Below, piece by piece: positions 44,040-51,581 of a DNA stretch of 64,000 bases; within the stretch, counting starts at the first letter, position 1, and each line of letters opens with the position of its first letter. The stretch is from Halieaceae bacterium (GTDB taxonomy: Bacteria > Pseudomonadota > Gammaproteobacteria > Pseudomonadales > Halieaceae). Made by a program: the position numbers and the translations under genes. The DNA is taken from assembly GCA_028280635.1 (NCBI GenBank), contig JANQLM010000104.1, positions 88,182 through 152,181 on the forward strand, written 5' to 3'. Under the pieces are notes generated by a model. The model was given only the letters and a program-made list of their open reading frames with translations. It was not told the DNA's origin and did no database searches.

Positions 44040-45386
44040 ATGAACACGCATCAAAAGGTTCCCGTGACGATACTGACCGGCTTTCTCGGCTCAGGCAAAA
44101 CCACACTGCTCAACCGCATCCTGAGTGAAGAGCACGGCAAGCGCATTGCCGTGATTGAGAACGAGTACGGGGAGGTCGGCATCGACCAGGCGCTCGTTAT
44201 CGATGCGGACGAAGAGATTTTCGAAATGTCGAACGGGTGCATCTGCTGCACCGTCCGTGGAGACCTCATTCGTGTGCTTGGCAACCTGATGAAGCGCCGT
44301 GACAAGTTCGACTACGTATTGGTTGAGACCACGGGGCTGGCTGATCCTGGTCCGGTGGCTCAAACCTTCTTCATGGACGACGAGATACGCGCGGAGTTCT
44401 CGCTGGACGGTATCGTCACACTTGTTGATGCCGTCCATATCGACCAGCAGCTAGGTCGCAGCGATGAAAGCACTGAGCAAGTCGCGTTCGCCGACGTCAT
44501 GGTGCTCAACAAGACGGATCTCGTCAGCGGTGAATCAGTGGATCAGCTTGAGGCGCGACTCCGGGAAATGAACCGCATGGCGCGAATCGTTCGCAGCGAG
44601 CAGGCGGACGTCCCCGTCGATACAGTCCTCAATCTTTCCGCCTTCAACCTTGACGAGGCCCTTGTGCGTCGCCCCACCTTCCTTGAGCCCGAATACCCCT
44701 TTGAATGGACCGGCGTCTACTCGCTGGAGGCGGGACGCTATGAACTCAGCCTCGCGGAAGGCCCTGACCCGACCATGTCACTCGTCGTGAGGGCGACCCA
44801 GGGCAGAGATGACGCGGAGCTCCGTGAAGGGGCGGAATGGTGTGTACGGCGCTACGCCGAGCCGGCAGAGCCAGTGCGGCCCGGTGATGAGATTCCCATT
44901 GGCGCGCATGTGTCTCTCCAACTTCAAGCCGACGGCCGCAAGTCGTTTTTTCTCAAGCTTGACAGCCCTGTGAGCGTTGGCCTTTATGCCCAGCACACCG
45001 CGGAAGAGTTCGATCTCCGGATGATGAGTGCGGAGGGATCGGTCATTCAACACGTGGCTGAGCGCACCTGGGTCGCGCAGCACGAACATGACGACGAAGT
45101 GGGTTCCATTGCCATCGAGAGAGAAGGGGATGTCGACCCTGACCTGCTGAACGCCTGGCTTGGCGGGCTGCTTCAGGAACGCGGCGTGGACATCTTCCGC
45201 ATGAAGGGTTTCATTAGCTTCGCTGGCGAACCGAATCGCTACGTGTTCCAGGGGGTTCACATGCTACTTGATGCAAAGCCGGATCGACCCTGGGGTGACT
45301 CACCGCGACGTAATCAGCTGATCTTCATCGGTCGCAACCTGGACGAGGAGGATATTCGACAGTCTTTCGAGGCCTGTCTGGTATGA
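44040..45386 (+). CDS. COG0523 GTPase with inserted beta-rich domain, copy 2
   Basis: A 448-residue G3E GTPase. P-loop GFLGSGKT (14-21), ENEYGEVGID, metal motif CICC (67-70), NKTD (157-160). Unlike standard members it has an extra segment (about 221-345, from EWTGVYSLEAGRYELSLAEG to about LDSPVSVGLYAQ) between the G domain and CobW_C, which looks like a beta-sandwich. A short HEHDDE precedes the C-terminal CobW_C domain (to 448). SD AAGGAG. It overlaps the WD40 gene by ATGA. Placed after a ZnuCBA-like importer, it is a candidate zinc chaperone. Confidence 0.92.
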   Translation: MNTHQKVPVTILTGFLGSGKTTLLNRILSEEHGKRIAVIENEYGEVGIDQALVIDADEEIFEMSNGCICCTVRGDLIRVLGNLMKRRDKFDYVLVETTGLADPGPVAQTFFMDDEIRAEFSLDGIVTLVDAVHIDQQLGRSDESTEQVAFADVMVLNKTDLVSGESVDQLEARLREMNRMARIVRSEQADVPVDTVLNLSAFNLDEALVRRPTFLEPEYPFEWTGVYSLEAGRYELSLAEGPDPTMSLVVRATQGRDDAELREGAEWCVRRYAEPAEPVRPGDEIPIGAHVSLQLQADGRKSFFLKLDSPVSVGLYAQHTAEEFDLRMMSAEGSVIQHVAERTWVAQHEHDDEVGSIAIEREGDVDPDLLNAWLGGLLQERGVDIFRMKGFISFAGEPNRYVFQGVHMLLDAKPDRPWGDSPRRNQLIFIGRNLDEEDIRQSFEACLV

Positions 45387-46414
45387 GTCCACCGGGACCT
45401 CAGGGCGCGCTCCGCGTGGGATGGTCAGCGATGGTCGACGACTACGCCATCGCCGGAGGCTGGGTGAGAGGCGGCGATGGACTGGTGGTGGGCGATGCCA
45501 TGGGCGGCATCCATGCCTTCAACGGTAAATCCGGGGCCAACACCTGGTCCAGGCAGGACGCCCACGAAGGCGGCCTGCTCGCTATGGCCGTCCACCCGGA
45601 TGGCGCCACCTTTGCGACGGCCGGGCAGGACGGGCGCGTGCTTATCTGGGACAGCACCGAGGATCAGCCAGGACAGTTAATCGATGTCGGCGGTAGCTGG
45701 GTAGAGAATGTGGCATGGGCCCCGAATGGCGAGTGGCTGGCGGTGACGTGTTCGCGGCAGGTTCGCGTGTACAGCGGTGAGGGCGAAGAAGTCTGGCGAT
45801 CTGAAGACCACCCCAGCACTGTCAGCGCCATCGCCTGGTCTGATGCTGGGGAGCTTGCCAGCGCCTGCTACGGTCGTGTGACCTTCTTTGAAGGGTCGAC
45901 TGGAAAGCAGTGCCAGAAGTTGGAGTGGAAGGGTTCCCTGGTGTCGATGGTATTGAGCCCGGACGGGGACATTGTTGCCTGTGGCAGCCAGGACAATTCG
46001 GTTCACTTCTGGCGCCGCTCCACGGCACAGGACTCCATGATGTCAGGCTATCCCGGCAAACCTTCAGCCCTGGCGTTCGACGCCACCGGCACGCTATTGG
46101 CTACAGGCGGCGGTGAAAGAGTGACCGTGTGGAGCTTCCAGGGCCGTGGGCCGGAAGGCACGCGGCCCGGAGACCTGGACCTCCACGTCCAGCCTGTCAC
46201 CGTGCTTGCTTTTGCTCGCCGCGGGATGCGCCTGGCTTCGGGTGCCCGCGACGGCGCCGTGGTTGTGTGGTCCCTCGACGAAAAGGGTCACGGAGACCCG
46301 ATCGGGGCGGCGATTGTTGAAGATGTCGTGGCCGGAGTGCACTGGCGACCGGATGGACGTGCGCTTGCCGCGCTCGATGCACGCGGCGGTGTAACGGTAT
46401 GGCGTGCGGCATGA
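45383..46414 (+). CDS. WD40-repeat beta-propeller protein linked to COG0523
   Basis: A 343-residue cytoplasmic protein without signal peptide. About seven WD40 repeats are visible, e.g. AMAVHPDGATFATAGQDGRVLIW, SMVLSPDGDIVACGSQDNSVHFW (each given in part by key residues D, G and W), LASGARDGAVVVW and GRALAALDARGGVTVW, closing one seven-bladed propeller. It overlaps the COG0523 GTPase gene by 4 bp, implying coupled synthesis. It could be a scaffold that joins the GTPase to client metalloproteins (inference). Confidence 0.87.
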   Translation: MSPPGPQGALRVGWSAMVDDYAIAGGWVRGGDGLVVGDAMGGIHAFNGKSGANTWSRQDAHEGGLLAMAVHPDGATFATAGQDGRVLIWDSTEDQPGQLIDVGGSWVENVAWAPNGEWLAVTCSRQVRVYSGEGEEVWRSEDHPSTVSAIAWSDAGELASACYGRVTFFEGSTGKQCQKLEWKGSLVSMVLSPDGDIVACGSQDNSVHFWRRSTAQDSMMSGYPGKPSALAFDATGTLLATGGGERVTVWSFQGRGPEGTRPGDLDLHVQPVTVLAFARRGMRLASGARDGAVVVWSLDEKGHGDPIGAAIVEDVVAGVHWRPDGRALAALDARGGVTVWRAA

Positions 46415-46509
46415 ACTCAGAGCTGTAGACAGCCCGACTTTGTCAACGGGCCGGGGAGACATAGACCTCAATCTTCAGTAGTGCGGGGCGATTCGAGGAT
46501 TTCAAGGCG

Positions 46510-46950
46510 ATGAAAGATGTAAAGAGTGTGTTCCGCAATCTCGAAAAAAAGCTGAGACAGGCGCCCTGGTTCGAAGATGACTGGGAGATCTATAACCGTG
46601 GAGTGTATCTGCAGCTCTACAAGTCAGACTGGCACAATCACAACCAGGGCGGAATACACTTCGAGACGTATATCGAGCAGCCGCAGATACAACAGAAAGC
46701 GTTTCCCATCTGTATGCACGCGGAAGAGGACTGTCCAGAACAGTCTGCATTCATTGAGCGATTTCTGGAGATTGAAGGGGATCGCATCAGGCGTTGGAAG
46801 GGATACCAGGCTATTGGAGAGGGTTACAGCATTTGCCAGCGCACGCTGCCGCTGAACTTTAAGAACCTTGAGCAACGGCTGTATGACGAGCTATGTCAGC
46901 TCAGGCAGCTTGAAAATGGTGTTGCCCAAGCATTGTGTGTAGTTCAGTAA
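46510..46950 (+). CDS. Conserved hypothetical protein in the zinc operon
   Basis: A 146-residue soluble protein beginning MKDVKSVFRNLEKKLRQAPW. It is rich in aromatic residues (WFEDDWEIYNRGVYLQLYKSDW), with a His cluster WHNHNQGGIHFE and a CMHAEEDCP segment that could bind metal. A C-terminal helical part contains LEQRLYDELCQL. No named family is recognised. It is 95 bp after the WD40 gene and 42 bp before the DUF1289 gene on the same strand. Confidence 0.65.
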   Translation: MKDVKSVFRNLEKKLRQAPWFEDDWEIYNRGVYLQLYKSDWHNHNQGGIHFETYIEQPQIQQKAFPICMHAEEDCPEQSAFIERFLEIEGDRIRRWKGYQAIGEGYSICQRTLPLNFKNLEQRLYDELCQLRQLENGVAQALCVVQ

Positions 46951-46992
46951 CAAGGACATGGCAGCAGGCGAGCCAGATGTGAGTGCGTTGCA

Positions 46993-47181
46993 GTGACGAA
47001 ACATAAGAGCCCCTGTATCGATGTCTGTGATTTCACTGGGCCAAAAGGATGGTGTCTGGGCTGCGGTCGCACGCGGCAGGAATGTCAGAAGTGGAAGGCG
47101 ATGCAGCCCTATGCCAGAAACATCCTTGAAAAGCAGCTACGCAAAAGGCTGCTTCAGATAGAGTCCAAACGCAGGAAATAG
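46993..47181 (+). CDS. DUF1289 small Cys-rich protein
   Basis: A 62-residue protein with the DUF1289 pattern: SPCIDVCDF, WCLGCGRTRQECQKW and a helical C terminus. Four spaced cysteines (Cx3C and Cx2C type) suggest binding of zinc or a cluster. It starts at a GTG (46993). Function of the family is unknown. It is the last gene of the second zinc cluster. Confidence 0.85.
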   Translation: MTKHKSPCIDVCDFTGPKGWCLGCGRTRQECQKWKAMQPYARNILEKQLRKRLLQIESKRRK

Positions 47182-47529
47182 CTTTCGGGGCGCTCAGTCG
47201 GGAACCACCCGTTCGCGCAGCCCGGGCAGGCGGGTACTTTTCGGCTGCTGGCCATGCACTCTATCCCGGTCGCGCATTCGCAAGCCATGGCCTTTGAGGC
47301 GAATTGCCGTTGGCGTCGGTTGACGGTGGGCGCAATCCTCCTGATGCCTCGTCCGTCCCGGGCGTTTGTGCTGTTGCAGTAACCACTGTATGCCCCCACA
47401 GGCACCGCGAACATGCATGACGGGGTTGGGGCTAGATAATCGAGAAGCAGATGATATGATATAACGTATCAATAATGACATATGTTCTTTTCCCTGCGCC
47501 CTGTCCTTGCCAGAACTCCAGGAGTCACG
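47182..47529. other. Intergenic region before the TonB receptor (348 bp)
   Basis: Contains a Zur-like box at 47453. Frames on both strands are open but Arg/Pro/His-rich and without family signature; no gene is called. Confidence 0.4.
47453..47465. promoter_or_regulatory. Zur-like box upstream of the TonB receptor-PepSY unit
   Basis: GATATGATATAAC, followed by GTATCAAT. It matches the Zur core at 10 of 12 positions, 65 bp before the receptor start, and is nearly identical to the site at 58511. Confidence 0.65.
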
Positions 47530-49662
47530 ATGAAAGCAACGATCTTCCACGGGAGCTGCGCGGCATTAGTCGCGGGTTCCTGCCTCCTCCCCATCCAAGT
47601 CTGTGCCGAAGATCAAAACGAAAAGCGCAGCATGGAACTTGTCGAGGTCACCGGGCGGGCCGTCCCAACACGAGGCCTCTCTCTGGACTCGGAAAACGGC
47701 GCGGCCAGCAGACTCGGCACGCGAATAATGGACCTGCCGGCGAGTGTTTCGATCGTGAGCAAGGACGCCATCGCGGTCAAGGGCGACTTCTCAGCCCTGT
47801 CCGCCGTGACGCGCGCTACCGGGTTTGCATCCAGTGCCAGTCCCGGCAATGGCGGTAGTTCAACGTCGGTACGTGGGTTCAACGGTCACGGCTCGGTGGT
47901 AAACACCTATGACGGAACCCGCTTGTACGTGGGTGCGGGTACCGTCAGTTTCCCGGCCGATACCTGGACGGTGGAGCGTATCGAGGTGCTGCGGGGCCCC
48001 GGCTCTGTCATCAATGGTGTCGGCGCTATCGGTGCCACCGTGAACTATGTGCCGAAAAAACCCCGTTTCGAGCCCATTCGCAACGAGGTGGCGGTGACAT
48101 TCGGAAGCTTTGACCTGCAGCGTTACGCCGTGGGTTCGGGCGGCCAGCTCGACGAAAACTTCGCCTACCGGCTCGACGCGGTTTACCACACAACCGATGG
48201 CTACGTAGATCGTGCTGACGAGGAACGTCGAGCGGTCACCGGTGCGCTTTTGTGGAGTGTCTCCGACGACCTGCAGCTCACGCTGAGCGTGGATTGGGCA
48301 GATACCGATGCGGCGCCGTACTGGGGTACGCCACTCGTCGGCGGTGAGGTTCCGAACAACATTCGCGAGAACAACTACAACGTCAGGGACGGGCTCGTGG
48401 AGTACGAGGATACCTGGCCCAGGCTGCGCGTAGACTGGCAGATCAATGAGATGGTGCGATTGCGTAGCGATACCTACTACCTCGATGCGGATCGCCACTG
48501 GCGCAATGCGGAGTCTTATACCTACGTGGAAGCAACGGGTCAGGTAGATCGCGAGTTTTATCTCGAAATCCTTCATGAGCAGGAGCAGATAGGTACCCGC
48601 AATGACCTGCTGTTCAATTTTAATGCCGCGGGCATGGACAGCCGTGTCAGTGTAGGTATGGAAATCAACCAGATTGATTTCTCCCACATTAACAACTCAC
48701 CCTACAGCGGCCTGACCAGCGTCGACCTGCGAAACCCTGATCCCGGCACCTGGGCCGAGGGGGTAGTGGACGAGACCACGCCGGACTACGACACGGATAC
48801 GCTGCAGTATGCGGTTTTCGTTGATGGTGTCCTGGAGGTCAACGAAAACTGGCAGCTGGCGGCGGGAATTCGTTACGACGAAATAGACTACGAGCGCGAC
48901 GATCGCGCGCGCAGCAATGGTCAGGCAGCCGGCAATATTGACACGGATTTCTCTGGCACCAGTTGGCGACTGGGCGCTGTGTACAAGCCAAATCAAGATT
49001 CCAGTCTCTACGTCCAGTACAGCACGGCGGTGGATGCCATCCAGTCCTTGCTGACGGCCACCAATCCGGATCTCGACCTGGCGGATGGTGAGCAGTGGGA
49101 GGTGGGCTTCAAGCAGCAGCTTCTGGACGGCCAGCTACAGTACACGGTAGCGCTCTACGATATCACCAAGTCTGACCTGATCAGCGCGGACCCTGGCGGG
49201 GTGCAGCGCCAGATTGGAGAGCAGTCTTCCCGGGGGGTCGAGTTCGAGCTGTACTGGCGGCCGCTGGAGGTTCTGAGCGTTGAGCTTAATATGGCGCTTG
49301 TGGACCCGGAGTATGACGAATTCGTCAGCAGAGGCAGCGACTTCAGTGGCAATACGCCCCGCGGTGTGCCTGAAGAAACCGCCAATCTCTGGTTGACCTG
49401 GCAGCCGCTGGCCGCCTGGAGTATCGCCGGTGGCGCGCGCTATGTGGGAGAGCGTTTTCTCAATGATGCCAATACCGCCAGGTTGCCAGACTACACGGTG
49501 TACGATGCGACCCTGCAATGGCAGGCCTCGGAAAGCCTCAACTTTGCTCTGCGAGGCAAAAACCTGAGCGATACGGATGATTTTGTTCTGGCCCCGTACG
49601 GTGACCAATGGATTCTGGGTGATGGACGCAGCGTGGAAGTCGGTGTGAACTTTGCGTTCTGA
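47530..49662 (+). CDS. TonB-dependent receptor, siderophore/metallophore type
   Basis: A 710-residue outer-membrane receptor. Signal peptide KATIFHGSCAALVAGSCLLP; TonB-box-like ELVEVTGRAVPT; plug with MDLPASVSIVSKDAI, SVRGFNG, IEVLRGPGSVINGVGAIG. The barrel ends RSVEVGVNFAF. The layout matches FhuA/FecA-type receptors for metal chelates. The ATG at 47530 has AGGAG upstream; another at 47482 is in frame but poorer. With the Zur-like box and the following PepSY protein it is a candidate importer of a zinc chelate (zincophore), which is inference. Confidence 0.93.
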   Translation: MKATIFHGSCAALVAGSCLLPIQVCAEDQNEKRSMELVEVTGRAVPTRGLSLDSENGAASRLGTRIMDLPASVSIVSKDAIAVKGDFSALSAVTRATGFASSASPGNGGSSTSVRGFNGHGSVVNTYDGTRLYVGAGTVSFPADTWTVERIEVLRGPGSVINGVGAIGATVNYVPKKPRFEPIRNEVAVTFGSFDLQRYAVGSGGQLDENFAYRLDAVYHTTDGYVDRADEERRAVTGALLWSVSDDLQLTLSVDWADTDAAPYWGTPLVGGEVPNNIRENNYNVRDGLVEYEDTWPRLRVDWQINEMVRLRSDTYYLDADRHWRNAESYTYVEATGQVDREFYLEILHEQEQIGTRNDLLFNFNAAGMDSRVSVGMEINQIDFSHINNSPYSGLTSVDLRNPDPGTWAEGVVDETTPDYDTDTLQYAVFVDGVLEVNENWQLAAGIRYDEIDYERDDRARSNGQAAGNIDTDFSGTSWRLGAVYKPNQDSSLYVQYSTAVDAIQSLLTATNPDLDLADGEQWEVGFKQQLLDGQLQYTVALYDITKSDLISADPGGVQRQIGEQSSRGVEFELYWRPLEVLSVELNMALVDPEYDEFVSRGSDFSGNTPRGVPEETANLWLTWQPLAAWSIAGGARYVGERFLNDANTARLPDYTVYDATLQWQASESLNFALRGKNLSDTDDFVLAPYGDQWILGDGRSVEVGVNFAF

Positions 49663-49695
49663 TTGCCTGGCCGAGAGTATCGCGCGCACCAGGGA

Positions 49696-51216
49696 ATGAA
49701 GCTGCGGCGCTGGCTGTACTTGATCCACCGCTGGTTGGGCATAGGCATGTGCCTGCTGGTCGCGATGTGGTTTTTCTCCGGCGTCGTGATGATGTACGTC
49801 GGGTTTCCGGAGCTTTCCCGCAGTGAACGGTTTGCCAGCCTGCCGGCACTGAAACCGGGCTCGCTGCGGTTCGGGCCGGACTGGTTACTGCGCCAGGTCC
49901 CGGGTGATTCGGTGATAGACGAGCTCCGACTTACCCCTGTGCTGGGTCGTCCCGCCTATCTTCTGCGCACGAATGACAGAATTCCATGGGGTGTGTTCGC
50001 GGATACGGGTGAACACTTCTCGGGATTTGATGCGGCGGATGCGCTGCAAGCTGCATCCGTCTACGCAGAAGTGGCGGGTATCGAGACCTCCGGGGTTGCC
50101 TACTTGCAGAGTCTGGATATGGACCAGTGGTCTGTTTCCAGTAGTTTGCATGCGCATCGACCTTTGCATCTCCTGGCGCTGAATGATGCGCTCGACACGC
50201 GTCTTTATGTCTCCTCGCTGACCGGGGAAGTGGTTCGCGACACCACGAGCAGAGAGCGAGTCTGGAATTGGTTGGGGGCAAACCTCCACTGGATCTACCC
50301 GGTGCAGCTGCGCAGACACGCCACTGTCTGGCACTGGGTCATCGTGGTGCTTTCACTAACGGGTTTGGTGTCTATTCTCACCGGGAGTGTGATCGGCGTC
50401 CTGCGTCTGCGGCTTAGAAAGCCTTACCGGGGCCGGCATGTCACACCCTATCGCGGTAGCATGAAGCTGCATCACGTTCTCGGATTGTGCTGCCTCATAC
50501 CGCTCACTACGTATATGTTCAGCGGCCTGATGTCGATGAATCCCTGGAATCTCTTCACGGATGTTGTTCCCTTTGGAGAACATCGCGCGGCTTATCGGGG
50601 CAGCCCGACGGTAGCGGAAGCAGTGGACCAGATCGAGTCGCCAGCATCTCTGCGTCGCGCCATGCGAGACCATCCAAATGCCCGCGAGCTTGTCTGGCAG
50701 TGGCTGGCAGGTCAGCCTTATCAGTACGTGGTGTCCGGCGACGGCCAGCGTCGCTTGTTGTCGAACCCGGCCCACGACTCTGAGCACGTGGGTTGGGCCG
50801 ACTGGGAGGAACGGGGTGTGGCGCAGTTGCGAGCGGTGATGGACGGCTACTCTGTCTCTGCCATTGAGCGGCTCGATGCCTACGACAGCTACTACTATTC
50901 CCATCATCAGCGTTGGCGACCTCTCCCGGCGCTGCGGGTGCGGTTCAATGACCGTGACAACACCTGGTTTCACCTTGATCTGGAGAGCGGGGAGTTGCAC
51001 AACCGGCTGACATATAGAGCCCGTGTACAGCGCTGGCTTTACTACGGCCTGCACAGCCTGGATTTTGGTTTTCTTATCTACAACCGACCCGCCTGGGACC
51101 TTCTTGTTATTGCTCTGAGTCTTACCGGTTTCACCTTTGCTGTTTCGGCTGTCATCATCGGCTGGCGTCGACTGGAACTACGCCTCGGACGGCGGCGCTA
51201 CAGCGACCTGGTCTGA
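49696..51216 (+). CDS. PepSY-associated membrane protein (metallophore reductase-like)
   Basis: A 506-residue inner-membrane protein. N-terminal helix with LIHRWLGIGMCLLVAMWFFSG, PepSY segments, a second helix block (TVWHWVIVVLSLTGLVSILTG), KLHHVLGLCCLIPLTTYMFSGLM and a final C-terminal helix. Conserved His in helices (HRWLG, HHVLG) recall heme-binding PepSY-TM reductases such as FoxB, which release metal from siderophores. ATG at 49696 lies 34 bp after the receptor stop, so they form an operon. Confidence 0.87.
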   Translation: MKLRRWLYLIHRWLGIGMCLLVAMWFFSGVVMMYVGFPELSRSERFASLPALKPGSLRFGPDWLLRQVPGDSVIDELRLTPVLGRPAYLLRTNDRIPWGVFADTGEHFSGFDAADALQAASVYAEVAGIETSGVAYLQSLDMDQWSVSSSLHAHRPLHLLALNDALDTRLYVSSLTGEVVRDTTSRERVWNWLGANLHWIYPVQLRRHATVWHWVIVVLSLTGLVSILTGSVIGVLRLRLRKPYRGRHVTPYRGSMKLHHVLGLCCLIPLTTYMFSGLMSMNPWNLFTDVVPFGEHRAAYRGSPTVAEAVDQIESPASLRRAMRDHPNARELVWQWLAGQPYQYVVSGDGQRRLLSNPAHDSEHVGWADWEERGVAQLRAVMDGYSVSAIERLDAYDSYYYSHHQRWRPLPALRVRFNDRDNTWFHLDLESGELHNRLTYRARVQRWLYYGLHSLDFGFLIYNRPAWDLLVIALSLTGFTFAVSAVIIGWRRLELRLGRRRYSDLV

Positions 51217-51262
51217 CGAAGGGTCCCGAGGACCCCGGCGGAGCACTCCGAAGCAGGAGGGC

Positions 51263-51535
51263 CTAGTTTTTAGTTCTGGAAATAAGATCCACCAACTCAT
51301 CGAACTTCTGGCGCTGGTCTTCCGGGTCGCCGGAGGCAATGGCCCGCTCCACGCAGGTCGCGGCATGGTCTTTGAGAACCGCGTCTTCCACCCTGGCCAG
51401 TGCTGACTGTATCGCGCCCAGCTGCTGAAGCACGTCGATGCAGTAGCGGTCGGACTCAATCATCCTCACAACGCCGCGAACCTGGCCCTCGATGCGCGCC
51501 AGGCGCTTGAGCGTTTTGTCTCGTTCCTGATCCAT
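51263..51535 (-). CDS. csoR: Copper-sensing repressor CsoR
   Basis: A 90-residue all-helical repressor of the CsoR/RcnR family: KRLARIEGQVRGVVRMIESDRYCIDVLQQL signature (key residues C32, H57 in LKDHAATC, C61). The Cys-His-Cys set is that of Cu(I) sensors rather than the nickel/cobalt set of RcnR. It is divergent from copA across a palindrome rich in C and G. Confidence 0.92.
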   Translation of the reverse strand: MDQERDKTLKRLARIEGQVRGVVRMIESDRYCIDVLQQLGAIQSALARVEDAVLKDHAATCVERAIASGDPEDQRQKFDELVDLISRTKN

Positions 51536-51551
51536 GTCCGCCTCTTGACGT

Positions 51552-51568
51552 ATACCCCCCGGGGGTAT
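51552..51568. promoter_or_regulatory. CsoR-type operator between csoR and copA
   Basis: ATACCCCCCGGGGGTAT, the C-tract/G-tract dyad typical of CsoR sites. It lies between TTGACG (51545) and TAGTAT (51570) elements that could form a copA promoter with a 19-bp spacer. Confidence 0.75.
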
Positions 51569-51581
51569 TTAGTATAGGACA

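Noticed and set aside
47194..47550. A 118-codon minus-strand frame before the TonB receptor
   Set aside because: Rich in Arg, His and Gln with no recognisable fold or start; considered non-coding.
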